DNA from: CAZGHF01 sp043797305
GTDB taxonomy: Bacteria; Patescibacteriota; Minisyncoccia; UBA6257; GWB1-50-10
Direction: 5' to 3'
Length of the DNA: 64,000 nt
NCBI GenBank assembly: GCA_043797305.1
Contig: JAZDPW010000024.1
Span: 1-64,000 of the forward strand
Part shown: positions 50,668 to 58,477 of the stretch, one piece after another
Position numbering within the stretch: the first letter of the stretch is position 1
Layout of the letters: each line of letters begins with the position of its first letter
Translations under genes and position numbers: made by a program
The notes under the pieces: model-generated
The model's database searches: none
The model's input: the letters and a program-made list of their open reading frames with translations, nothing else
Told to the model about the DNA's origin: nothing

Positions 50668-51021
50668 CAATCCTTCGCTAAAGCTTCGGAATTGCAGGCA
50701 TGTATTATTGTTATATTTTACTAAGCTCAAAATCTCATATCTTCTATTTTGGTTCTACAAATAATATTGAGGGGAGATTAAAATTGCATAATTCTGGTCA
50801 AGTTCAATCAACAAAACCTCACATGCCGTGGAAGTTGGTATGGTATGGCTCTTTTGAAACAGAAAAACAAGCAAGAGATTTTGAGCAATATCTTAAAACT
50901 GGTTCTGGTAAGGCATTTGCATACAAGCGTCTAGTTGCCGAGGCTTTAGAGAAGGATTTTCTGGAGGGTAGAAAAGGTAGTCCGAAGTCTAAGAAGACGT
51001 AGGATACCCTACCCGGGGAGC
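50655..51021 (+). mobile_element. Candidate 353-bp GIY-YIG element at the tRNA-Asn 3' end
   Basis: CCTACCCGGGGAGC, the 3' end of tRNA-Asn (50655-50668), is repeated exactly at 51008-51021, with a decayed T-arm (CGTAGG) before it. Between the copies lies one GIY-YIG gene. This resembles an att-site duplication left by integration at a tRNA gene. Confidence 0.6.
50700..51002 (+). CDS. Stand-alone GIY-YIG nuclease-domain protein
   Basis: 100 aa. MYYCYILLSSKSHIFYFGSTNN contains the Y-x-L and F-x-G-S-T pair (GIY-YIG with the second Tyr as Phe), then GRLKLHNSG (Arg), WKLVWY and FETEKQARDFEQYLKTGSG with the catalytic Glu. Close to UvrC-like small GIY-YIG proteins that abound in CPR genomes. The stop codon lies in the tRNA-derived repeat. 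May be a homing-type endonuclease cutting the tRNA-Asn gene. Confidence 0.85.
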   Translation: MYYCYILLSSKSHIFYFGSTNNIEGRLKLHNSGQVQSTKPHMPWKLVWYGSFETEKQARDFEQYLKTGSGKAFAYKRLVAEALEKDFLEGRKGSPKSKKT

Positions 51022-51022
51022 T

Positions 51023-51070
51023 GATTAGAAAATCAATGCCGCCTTTTTGGGCGGCGTTAGATTTTCAATC
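51023..51070 (+). terminator. Hairpin after the GIY-YIG gene
   Basis: GATT-AG-AAAATC and GCCGCC strands with complements around TTTTT. The remaining 51071-51229 stretch has no gene; it holds a weak hairpin ACCTG/CAGGT with a T-run. Confidence 0.6.
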
Positions 51071-51229
51071 ATCCGGCGAATGCAATGAGCCGGATACAAT
51101 ACCTGGCCTTATGTCAGGTGTTTTTGGTTTCCGATTTTTTGCGGGTGAGAAGCAAATCGCTAAAGCACTGCTGTTTACACGTCAATCATTCCTCTTGAGT
51201 AAGCAAGGAGCCTACCCGCAGAGCCACAC

Positions 51230-51258
51230 TTGACAGAACACTAATAATATGATATGCT
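51230..51258 (+). promoter_or_regulatory. Promoter of the 67-aa gene
   Basis: TTGACA, 17 bases, TATGCT. Confidence 0.85.
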
Positions 51259-51308
51259 TAAAGGAGTAGGGTTGCTAAATCGGCCTGTTGACATACGGAG
51301 AGTTGCAG

Positions 51309-51512
51309 ATGACTACCACATGGGACAAGGCTGGATCGATCGTCCTGGGCTTGCTCATGAGCCTGTTCTTCAGAGCCCCGGGAGCGATCCTGATCCTTCT
51401 GATCATCTTCGTGTATCAGAGGCACACGAAGAAGAAGGTTTTCTTCTACTGCGTTCGTGGTGTGGGGCTGGGATTTGCCATCTTCGTCCTGGCGTACCTG
51501 CGCCAGATGTAG
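51309..51512 (+). CDS. 67-aa membrane protein
   Basis: ATG at 51309 with CGGAGAG upstream. Two hydrophobic helices (about 10-34 and 47-64) separated by a basic loop (RHTKKKV). Cassette-type single gene with promoter and terminator. Function unknown. Confidence 0.65.
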   Translation: MTTTWDKAGSIVLGLLMSLFFRAPGAILILLIIFVYQRHTKKKVFFYCVRGVGLGFAIFVLAYLRQM

Positions 51513-51521
51513 CACCGTCCT

Positions 51522-51555
51522 CCGCCCGCAGAAGCCGCTCGGCTCTGTCGGGCGG
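51522..51555 (+). terminator. Terminator of the 67-aa gene
   Basis: CCGCCCG/CGGGCGG with inner CAG-AGCC/GGCT-CTG, then TTTTCTTTTT. Confidence 0.9.
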
Positions 51556-51564
51556 TTTTCTTTT

Positions 51565-51693
51565 TCATACAAAGCTTAAAACCTCTTCTAATTCTCTCCC
51601 CAACTGATGCCAGTCAACAGTTCTAAACACATCCAACAGGCGGAGCACTTCGACAAGCTCAGTGCAAACCAAAACGTAGGGGTAAATGTAATA
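51565..51693 (-). pseudogene. Degenerate small ORF, copy 1, with REP insertion
   Basis: Encodes YYIYPYVLVC-TELVEV-LRLLDVFRTVDWHQLGRELEEVLSFV. The same protein pattern (LLDAFRTIDWYQ...LEKVLAFI) is at 58478-58597. The TELVEV part comes from a REP unit (51645-51665), so copy 1 is interrupted. No good start codon. Confidence 0.5.
51645..51665. repeat. REP-type palindromic sequence
   Basis: GCACTT-CGACAAGCTC-AGTGC, 21 bp, arms GCACT/AGTGC, the widespread REP form, inside the degenerate ORF downstream of rmuC. Confidence 0.65.
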
Positions 51694-51694
51694 T

Positions 51695-52849
51695 CTATTT
51701 TTTATTCTTCTCGGATTTACCTGAATTAAGTAGTTTCTTGGGTACTCGCGGTTCTTCTTCAATTCTTTTTATTCCTTCGCCAACAGGAATATTACCACCA
51801 AGGTCATTGATTCGATCTATTTCGGGTCGTACTCTAGTTTCAAAGGAACCGATAGCTTCGTTAAACTTTTTCGTCGCCTGTGAAATATTTAGACCTATTC
51901 CGCCAACATGACCAAAAAATGTTTCCAATCTACCTTTTAATTCCTCAACCTCATTTTTAATCTTCGTTGCATTTTCTGTAACTCTGTACTGTTCCCATCC
52001 ATTACGGATTAAAAGTATCAGCGGTATTATTATAGACCGACTTGCCAACATTACATTCTTACTTTGGGCTTCAGAGTATAGATCATTGTCGTGTTGAAGA
52101 GCTTCTAGTAATGCACTTTCAATCGGGACAAACATAACTACATATGGAATTTTCGTGTCAACATATTTCTGATATTCCTTACTCGACAAATCCCTAATTT
52201 TCTTTCTTAGGCCGTCAATAAAATTCTCGATGTGCTTAATTCTTTCTTCTGGTTGTTCTTCTTCGCGTGCTTTCTCGAACTCATACAAACTTGCCAAGCT
52301 CGCTTTGGAATCCACCGCGAGGGTCATCCCTCCTGGAAGACGAATAGTAAAATCTGGCCTTAAAATAGACGAACCTTCACCCGAAACAGTTTCTTGAACA
52401 TCAAAATCCGTTCCTTTGGCCATCCCCGCTTTCTCAAGTAAATTACTTAGGGTTGCCTCTCCCCATCTGCCTATAGCAGTACCACTGGAAGAAAGCACCG
52501 TCTTGAGCATCTTGGCTGAATCGCTTATTTCCTGACCAGTTTTCAGAACTTGCCCAATGCCGGCAACCAGTTTACCCACTTGTTCGTTTTGTTCCTTCTC
52601 CAACTTATCAACCCTCGTTCCTACCGATTCAACCAGATTTTTAACGTTTTTTTCCGCGTCGCCGAATTTCGTGCCAGCTAGTCGCAGAAAATCCTCCGAA
52701 CTTTGGCGGAGGACGTCGCCTGCAATAACTTTAAATTTATCCTCAAGTTCCTCCGGGCTCTTTCCTTTACGTTTAAATAAGAACCAACCCGCCAATAAAC
52801 CGATGACGCCACCCACAACAAACGATATTAAAAACTCTAAATAGATCAT
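51695..52849 (-). CDS. rmuC: RmuC-family DNA recombination protein / nuclease
   Basis: 384 aa: an N-terminal membrane helix (5-26), a long coiled coil (40-110), then the RmuC core: GRWGEATLSNLLEKAGM, FDVQETVSGE, RPDFTIRLPGGMTLAVDSKASL (a PD-(D/E)XK-like core with D-x-K), and a helical end. RmuC limits rearrangements at inverted repeats in E. coli and is a predicted nuclease. It overlaps the GHKL fusion gene by four bases (ATGA), so it belongs to that operon. AT-rich codon use like its neighbours. Confidence 0.88.
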   Translation of the reverse strand: MIYLEFLISFVVGGVIGLLAGWFLFKRKGKSPEELEDKFKVIAGDVLRQSSEDFLRLAGTKFGDAEKNVKNLVESVGTRVDKLEKEQNEQVGKLVAGIGQVLKTGQEISDSAKMLKTVLSSSGTAIGRWGEATLSNLLEKAGMAKGTDFDVQETVSGEGSSILRPDFTIRLPGGMTLAVDSKASLASLYEFEKAREEEQPEERIKHIENFIDGLRKKIRDLSSKEYQKYVDTKIPYVVMFVPIESALLEALQHDNDLYSEAQSKNVMLASRSIIIPLILLIRNGWEQYRVTENATKIKNEVEELKGRLETFFGHVGGIGLNISQATKKFNEAIGSFETRVRPEIDRINDLGGNIPVGEGIKRIEEEPRVPKKLLNSGKSEKNKK

Positions 52850-55626
52850 TTTAGGGAGTCCTTAATTTTTTGAACTTCGGTGCTTAGTTTTAAATCAATC
52901 GTAAGATTATTCTTGATCTTCTCATAAGCATATATTGCCGTAGTATGATCGAAGCCAAACAGCTTGCTTATAGACGGGAAAGACAAACCGATTAAATCAC
53001 GAAGTAGGTAAACGGCAATTTGTCTGGGAATAGCCACGTATGCTTGCCGTGTCCTTCTCTTTATTTCAGAAACACTAATTCCATAAAATTTAGCCACATT
53101 GGCGATTATTCTTTCCTGCAAGCCGAGTAAATTATTTTCCCCTTCTTTTATTAGACCCCATCCCTTTGCAGGGAACTTAGCGGTTTGCTTGTATCCATAT
53201 TTTTTTTCGAGCGCACCTTCTATAATCTGCCTAACCCTCTCTCTTGTAATAGGTTGGAATTTTTTAGCGATTTCTTCTAGGGTATGTGGTCTTTGCTCAT
53301 TTAACCCGAATTTAAGCTCAACCATAAGTTTTTCTCTATCCCCAAGGCCCTCAGTTATCGTTTTCCACGGGGCATATTGAGTTTTCTCGGCTAATTTAAG
53401 TTCTTGCTTCTCCAAATAATTAATCTCTGTTACGAAGTGCTTATAAATAGATGGGCCGTATTCGTACTTTTTTTGAGAAATGTAGTAAAGCACATCGTAA
53501 TCTGATCTCTTAGGCAAGGTTCCTTTCTGGATAGCTTCTGGGATCGTTACGTTTAACGATTCATTTAGTATTGTTTCTGCTAAGTAAAGTTGTGCAATCG
53601 TTGATTTCTCAACGTCAGATTTCTTAGGATTTTCCCCAAAGTACTTAACATTGATGGGGTGGTTTGGGTTAATTAGAATGAAACTGCACGTTGGACTTTC
53701 CTGATAAGGATCATATGTGGCCTGGAATGGCATAGTGACTTTTTCATCAAAATCCCAACCCCGAAATTTGCCAACGAGCCCACTGGGATTTCTAACGGGT
53801 TTGTCTTTAATATCAACCCTGGCTTGGGCAGAGTATTCTTTACAATACGCCTCTATGATTCCAGATTCTTCTGTTTTTTCTCCGATAAAAATAACTGGAT
53901 ATTTAACAATCACTCCGTGCCTGAAATGTTTAGGAGACAAGATGAGCTTTTGGAGTTTAAGTTTTATATATTTATTTGAACTGGTGAATTTGATCTCGTC
54001 ACCATTTTTAACGAATCGTGAATCTATGTATAAATTCAGTTTACTTTCTCTGTTAACAATTGCGCTGAAATAGTCGGGGCTAAAAGCAATACTATTTTCT
54101 GGATAGAAAATGTCCTGATGTATAACGGTAACTACCACAGAAGCTTTCCTTCGTTCAAACGTAGCTACTAACGTGTCTACGGTTTCCGGTCGCGTGCCAT
54201 AGATTGTAACTGTCTTGATTAAAATATCATCAGCATCTTTATTTGGTTTTTCGACTTTTATTAATTCCGGAGTAAAGCCAATACTTTTCTTAGAAGAATT
54301 TACTCTTATAAGAGAACCTGGTTTAATGACCCGCGTATCTATAGCAAGTTGGAGCCCATATTTTTTCTTAGCTGTAATCATAATTTGACCTCTGGCGAAT
54401 TCAATGCCACCTGCCGGTCTTTTCTTGATCACCGCCCTAATCGTCCCACTAGCATTTTCGCCTGTAAGTTGAGAATACAATTTATTAAGTTCGTCGAATG
54501 CAAGCTTGTGTCTTTCTTGAGTTTCCTCTGACAACCCATCATTGGTGAGATTTCGACGCCCTTTATTTAAAATCGGGTATAGCCAATCCTTAATAATTTG
54601 TTGTAAGTTTTTATAAAACTCGTGCTGTTGATTAAATCCATCGCGCGTATCTGACAGTATTTCCTCAGGATGTTTTTTGCTATTAATCTTAGCCAGAATT
54701 ATTTCTCTTACACCCGTCAATCTCATGAAACCGTAATACTTATCTGCACCAGGAAAATTATCCAAACCGAAAAAGGTCTGATCATATACAGCATCCTTAT
54801 CGTCATAGACCAATAATCCACTTTCTCTTTCGTCACCAATCATCGATAAAGGATTACTTGATCTATAGAGGTCCACATCTATTTTTACTGGGGCATAATT
54901 TTCAAATTGCATAGGAAATTCTTTGTGTTCCACTAGCTCTCCCTTCTGAGGGACATATTTTATTACAGCCTCTCTTTTCCCCCCTTTCCGGTTTGTATGC
55001 TGTAAAATAATTCTTCGATTATCATTTGTGTTTATTAATCGGAGCGTGTAAAAACCACTTAGTTTATCGGCCATGTTTTCAAATTCATGGAGGACAGTAT
55101 CTTTATCGGCAATGAACTCAACAACCGTTCCACTCGAGGAATTTATTCCCCACTCTTTCGAGAGTATGTTTATATCTTTTCTAATTCTCTCAACATTGAT
55201 AAATCTTTTTTCTCCTCTCTCATAAAATTTACAAATTGAAGCTTCACCATCCTTAATGGATTTAATTGTGCCTTGAGAGTGATAGAAAAGGACATCGGAA
55301 ATGCCTTGTCCAAATATTCCTCGCACGCCATATCCCGCATAAGCTCCACTTTTTTCTGCCCCATAAGTTTCAAATTTATTCTCGAGACCCTTAGTCGTCA
55401 TACCTTCTGCTTGATCGATTATCCGGACCAGCCGACTCTCCTTGTTTATCTGGATAATAATTGGATGTATTGCCTCATTATTGTTGCTTTTAGTTGTTAA
55501 AATACGATAACTATCATCAGAATTTGTTATTGGCTCTGTGAGCGTCTTAAGAATGTTTTTACCAACAGCATTTGAGCTCTTGCGTTTTATATAGCGTGAT
55601 GCAATTTTGACTTCTATTTCTGACAT
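52846..55626 (-). CDS. GHKL ATPase fused to sigma70 region-4 HTH and DnaA domain IV (926 aa)
   Basis: N-terminal GHKL/MORC-like ATPase: N-box E31/N35/D38 (EPITNSDD), G1 D71..G75-M76 (DQAEGM), G2 GVRGIFGQG (100-108), G3 SGT (165-167). Then about 370-610 of beta-rich, Ig-like repeats, and a helical block (640-750). At 751-810 is a near-textbook sigma70 region-4.2 (LKFGLNEQRP...LEEIAKKF..TRERVRQII). At 835-920 is a DnaA domain IV (SEIKRRTRQ, PRQIAVYLLRDL, FGFDHTTAIYAYEKI); the usual GGRDH has FGFDH, i.e. the box-contacting Arg is Phe. No AAA domain is present. I know of no protein with this order. Role: an ATP-driven DNA-binding sensor or effector, possibly defence; inferred. Confidence 0.85.
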   Translation of the reverse strand: MSEIEVKIASRYIKRKSSNAVGKNILKTLTEPITNSDDSYRILTTKSNNNEAIHPIIIQINKESRLVRIIDQAEGMTTKGLENKFETYGAEKSGAYAGYGVRGIFGQGISDVLFYHSQGTIKSIKDGEASICKFYERGEKRFINVERIRKDINILSKEWGINSSSGTVVEFIADKDTVLHEFENMADKLSGFYTLRLINTNDNRRIILQHTNRKGGKREAVIKYVPQKGELVEHKEFPMQFENYAPVKIDVDLYRSSNPLSMIGDERESGLLVYDDKDAVYDQTFFGLDNFPGADKYYGFMRLTGVREIILAKINSKKHPEEILSDTRDGFNQQHEFYKNLQQIIKDWLYPILNKGRRNLTNDGLSEETQERHKLAFDELNKLYSQLTGENASGTIRAVIKKRPAGGIEFARGQIMITAKKKYGLQLAIDTRVIKPGSLIRVNSSKKSIGFTPELIKVEKPNKDADDILIKTVTIYGTRPETVDTLVATFERRKASVVVTVIHQDIFYPENSIAFSPDYFSAIVNRESKLNLYIDSRFVKNGDEIKFTSSNKYIKLKLQKLILSPKHFRHGVIVKYPVIFIGEKTEESGIIEAYCKEYSAQARVDIKDKPVRNPSGLVGKFRGWDFDEKVTMPFQATYDPYQESPTCSFILINPNHPINVKYFGENPKKSDVEKSTIAQLYLAETILNESLNVTIPEAIQKGTLPKRSDYDVLYYISQKKYEYGPSIYKHFVTEINYLEKQELKLAEKTQYAPWKTITEGLGDREKLMVELKFGLNEQRPHTLEEIAKKFQPITRERVRQIIEGALEKKYGYKQTAKFPAKGWGLIKEGENNLLGLQERIIANVAKFYGISVSEIKRRTRQAYVAIPRQIAVYLLRDLIGLSFPSISKLFGFDHTTAIYAYEKIKNNLTIDLKLSTEVQKIKDSLK

Positions 55627-55631
55627 ATTAG

Positions 55632-56282
55632 TTATTGAAACAGGTTTTTAAATTCTTTCTCTAGCCAGTCCAAGAACGCTAGGACTTTTTTATTCTTAGC
55701 CGCCGCGGCCGATTGTTTTAGCTGTTCAAGGTATTTAGATAATAGGTGTTGGGGAGTATACGGCACAGCTTTCAGGAAGGACAAAACTTCGTAATCAGTA
55801 ACCGAAAAATCCTTGTTTTGCCATTTTTGGAACAAATGAGATTTTTCCATTTCTAAAACGTCATCTTGCGGAGATCGTCCGCGCGAACGTTTTGATGATG
55901 AAGCCGCACTTAGTTTTAGTCTGGTGGGATGTTTTAGTAGATCCTCAGTTTGTAATGCAACCTCCTTTCCCGTTTCTGTCAGACAAAATCCATTCTCGAT
56001 GTTACCGGTTGCCCAATTTTTTCGTTTAGGATCCGCTAATCTTCTAAGGGACTTATTGATCCTGTTCGTATCTGGATACTCTTTGAAATTAGCCATGGAG
56101 AATTTATTTGGAAACATTTTGAAAAGACCAACAACTATGTGATCGAAATATAGGGGTATTTTTTTTCTTTCTAAGACGATGAGGCTATAAACCACCAATC
56201 TGTCCAAATCAAAATTTTCGTAGCTCTTAACAGAGAGTGGTCTGAAACTAAATATTATTTTTTTGTAATCGATGTTTTTCAT
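55632..56282 (-). CDS. Unknown 216-aa protein of the GHKL operon
   Basis: Overlaps the 72-aa gene by ATGA and lies 5 bases before the GHKL gene. The N-terminal half looks like a winged helix (YSLIVLERKKIPLYFDHIVVGLFKMF, then LRRLADPKRKNWATGN...LTETGKEVA); then a Ser/Arg-rich linker (SSSKRSRGRSP) and a helical C-terminus (LLSKYLEQLKQ, FLDWLEKEFKNLF). DNA-binding is plausible; no family recognised. Confidence 0.6.
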   Translation of the reverse strand: MKNIDYKKIIFSFRPLSVKSYENFDLDRLVVYSLIVLERKKIPLYFDHIVVGLFKMFPNKFSMANFKEYPDTNRINKSLRRLADPKRKNWATGNIENGFCLTETGKEVALQTEDLLKHPTRLKLSAASSSKRSRGRSPQDDVLEMEKSHLFQKWQNKDFSVTDYEVLSFLKAVPYTPQHLLSKYLEQLKQSAAAAKNKKVLAFLDWLEKEFKNLFQ

Positions 56283-56497
56283 AATTTAAATTCTGTTCCG
56301 CGTTTTTGCTCACCTCTAAATCTGGCTTCGGCTTTCATTAGTGAATCACGGAGCGCTCCGAATATTTTTCGCAGCTGCTCCGGTGTATATTCGTATAAAC
56401 TTTTATTAGACAGATTTGAAAGGACCCTGATCTCGTTTAAGACTTTTCTGGTCCTTTTTTCTGCCAAACGTTTAAATCTTTCACTTTTGTTCTCCAT
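56279..56497 (-). CDS. Small 72-aa basic protein, first in the GHKL operon
   Basis: ERFKRLAEKRTRKVLNEIRVL, NLSNKSLYEYTPEQLRKIFGAL: basic, two or three helices, no cysteines. Resembles small regulatory or phage-type proteins with the LAEKRT...LSN pattern, but no named family. Its ATG lies inside an inverted repeat (56495-56525), so it may be the repressor of the operon. Confidence 0.6.
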   Translation of the reverse strand: MENKSERFKRLAEKRTRKVLNEIRVLSNLSNKSLYEYTPEQLRKIFGALRDSLMKAEARFRGEQKRGTEFKL

Positions 56498-56525
56498 AAT
56501 ATTTAATATACTCTTTAATATTATG
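56495..56525 (-). promoter_or_regulatory. Inverted repeat over the operon start codon
   Basis: CATAATATT and AATATTATG, 13 bases apart, covering the ATG of the 72-aa gene. Candidate operator. Confidence 0.5.
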
Positions 56526-56531
56526 TTGTAA

Positions 56532-56561
56532 AGTATATCACAAATACTTTTATAAAGTCAA
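56532..56561 (-). promoter_or_regulatory. Promoter of the GHKL operon
   Basis: TTGACT, 18 bases, TATACT on the minus strand. Confidence 0.75.
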
Positions 56562-56571
56562 TACCACGACC

Positions 56572-56580
56572 TGTGGATAA
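56572..56580 (-). promoter_or_regulatory. Perfect DnaA box upstream of the GHKL operon
   Basis: TTATCCACA on the minus strand, 10 bases upstream of the -35 box. The operon encodes a protein with a DnaA-type DNA-binding domain. Confidence 0.6.
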
Positions 56581-56582
56581 CT

Positions 56583-56825
56583 TCCCTCCGAGGATGCGCC
56601 GAAAGGAGGGGTTTTAGGGGAGGAATTGCGGCGCGCCCGAGGCGAAGCCCCGAAGCCCCGAAGGCCGCCAGCAGGCGGACGAGGGGCGGAGAGGCTGAAC
56701 AGCTTAATCAATCCCCGAATCAGGGTATTGTCGGGGGTAACGACTTTCCAGAGAAGCCGCATTTTAATTGGATAAAAATTAGATTTACCCCTTCGTTCTA
56801 GAACGTAGGGGTCAACGAAGGGGTA
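56583..56825. repeat. GC-rich repeat region and inverted repeat
   Basis: A 110-base stretch of CCGAAG-type GC repeats (56583-56695) with no clear gene, then, at 56786-56797 and 56814-56825, a 12-bp inverted repeat TACCCCTTCGTT/AACGAAGGGGTA. A 70-codon frame on the minus strand (56550-56762) is mostly repeat and not a convincing gene. Confidence 0.5.
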
Positions 56826-56893
56826 GACGACCCCCTTTTGGGTCAGGAATTTTCCATAAAATACCCTCGGACTTGTTCATATGAGCGAGCTAA

Positions 56894-57643
56894 TTATTTT
56901 TTAGACTGTTTCCACATGTACCAAAACCACGTGCGATAACTTTCGGCGAGGTTTTTGCTTTTTATGATAAAGAACGCCGTATTGTCACTGAGTTTTTTTA
57001 TTTCCAATCCGGTATAAGTGATGAAATAATCGCTAAAAACATGAATGAGCGAATTTGTCGAATACTCTTTGGGTAAGAAGCGGTATTGCAGATTCCCCGG
57101 AAATTTTTTTGGAAATCCCGGGTCAATAACCTTAATTTCATGGTCAAATAATTGGAAAAATTTGATTTTCTTGCGACTTGCTTCCTTAAAGAAAGTGATT
57201 CGACTTGCTTCAAGCTTGGGCTCAAACCAGCCGCCCTTGGCGCCGACCGCATAGCTGTCGGCTCCGGTTCTTATAAGATCCCGCCAGATGTTTTTCTGCC
57301 CCTCAAGACCGCGATAAATATAGGCCTCTTCCGGGGCAAACCGCTCACTAAATTTCTTCTTGAGGATGGGAAGGGCTTTTGAAAGCTCCTTTTCTTTTTC
57401 GGCGACTATTTCCTTAAGCTTGTCGGGGTCAACGGCGTTGTATTTGTTTTCTACGGCGGAGAAAACCTGAAAACACAGTCCTTTATTAAGTAGGCGTTGA
57501 ATTGCATCGTAAGCATTGCGCCTGTGAATCTTGGCCGCAACGGAAATATCACTCACGGAAGATTCCCCTCTTTCAACGAGTGTTTCGTAAATTTTTGCCT
57601 CGTTGGGGCTCAACCCCAATTCCTCCAGCAGTTTTTGATACAT
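56894..57643 (-). CDS. TrmB-family transcriptional regulator
   Basis: 249 aa. N-terminal winged helix ELGLSPNEAKIYETLVERGESSVSDISVAAKIHRRNAYDAIQRLLNKG, a coiled coil (KEIVAEKEKELSKALPILKKK), then the TrmB sugar-binding-like domain. TrmB proteins control transport or metabolism in archaea and some CPR bacteria. It faces the same way as the GHKL operon but has its own start region; target unknown. Confidence 0.85.
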   Translation of the reverse strand: MYQKLLEELGLSPNEAKIYETLVERGESSVSDISVAAKIHRRNAYDAIQRLLNKGLCFQVFSAVENKYNAVDPDKLKEIVAEKEKELSKALPILKKKFSERFAPEEAYIYRGLEGQKNIWRDLIRTGADSYAVGAKGGWFEPKLEASRITFFKEASRKKIKFFQLFDHEIKVIDPGFPKKFPGNLQYRFLPKEYSTNSLIHVFSDYFITYTGLEIKKLSDNTAFFIIKSKNLAESYRTWFWYMWKQSKK

Positions 57644-57701
57644 AGATGATAATTATATGGCAGGTGTGGTGGTGTTGGCCACTCCATAAGGAGGATATAC
57701 G

Positions 57702-57728
57702 ATGCGGTTTAGAACGTCAACAATCTAA
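57702..57728 (+). CDS. Short leader ORF (8 aa) upstream of the barrel-like gene
   Basis: AAGGAGG lies 6 bases before an ATG that reads MRFRTSTI and stops 15 bases before the next gene, whose own AAGGGGG site follows. A perfectly placed ribosome-binding site for eight codons suggests a leader peptide or start of translation coupling. Confidence 0.4.
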   Translation: MRFRTSTI

Positions 57729-57743
57729 CGAAGGGGGTTTCCG

Positions 57744-58391
57744 ATGAACCGGTATCTCTTGATTTTGGGCGGTCTCTTGAGCTTTACGGCACAGACGGGA
57801 CTGGCCCAGTCCGGGCCGGATTACCAACTGCGAATCCCGACCCACTTCCAGTTTGGGGCGAGCGGAAACGGAGAGACCGGGAACCAATTTGGACTCGCCG
57901 GTTGGGCCATCTTCCCTAACGTCATGGCGGACAAGGGACAGGGCTCATTCCTGTTTGTAGCCGGAGCGCTGTGGCGAGCCAACCCGAGCGGGAGCTGGAT
58001 TGAGTTCATGGTTGGGAACCGGTTTAACCGAAGCGGCTACACCGACCCGCTCGTAAACATCCGCTTCTCCAACAACCACCCCAAAGGCGTCAATCTCTAT
58101 GGTGAGGCAGGATACTTCTTCCGGGAAATAAGGAAAAGGTCCTACGCGCTGGTAGCGGTTGACGTGCCGGTGCCAATCGGCAAATCGGGCTTGAGATTGG
58201 GGATCGAATCGGAGAACACTCACTTCCCCACCAAGCCGGATTCCTGGGGCATTGGTCCTCGGGTCGTAATTCCACTTCCACCGGTGCTGTTCTCTAAAAT
58301 GAGGTTTTCGGTTGCGACGGCGTATCAGTGCTTCCGGACCGACCGGGCCTTCATAAGGACATACGTCACCACCACCATCAAGAACCCTTAG
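57744..58391 (+). CDS. Secreted beta-rich, possibly barrel-forming protein (215 aa)
   Basis: Signal peptide (about 1-22, LLILGGLLSFTAQTGLAQS), then alternating short beta strands of polar and aromatic residues (RIPTHFQFGASGNG, WIEFMVGNRFNRSGY, YGEAGYFFREI, YALVAVDVPV, FSVATAYQCF) like small outer-membrane barrels; it ends KNP rather than in Phe. An outer-membrane barrel would be unexpected in a CPR cell, so it could be acquired or a surface beta protein. GC-rich with AAGGGGG site and terminator. Confidence 0.55.
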   Translation: MNRYLLILGGLLSFTAQTGLAQSGPDYQLRIPTHFQFGASGNGETGNQFGLAGWAIFPNVMADKGQGSFLFVAGALWRANPSGSWIEFMVGNRFNRSGYTDPLVNIRFSNNHPKGVNLYGEAGYFFREIRKRSYALVAVDVPVPIGKSGLRLGIESENTHFPTKPDSWGIGPRVVIPLPPVLFSKMRFSVATAYQCFRTDRAFIRTYVTTTIKNP

Positions 58392-58443
58392 TGGTAGGAG
58401 AAGAGAGCTTTTACCAAACGCACGCAGACCGTGCAAGCACAAG

Positions 58444-58473
58444 AAAGACCGTATGGTTTGCCCAGCGGTCTTT
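58444..58473 (+). terminator. Terminator of the barrel-like gene
   Basis: AAAGACCG/CGGTCTTT with a T-rich run. Confidence 0.75.
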
Positions 58474-58477
58474 TGCT

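Noticed and set aside
56550..56762. 70-codon minus-strand frame upstream of the GHKL operon
   Set aside because: Most of it is GC repeat and it overlaps the promoter and DnaA box; only the first 25 residues could be a relic.
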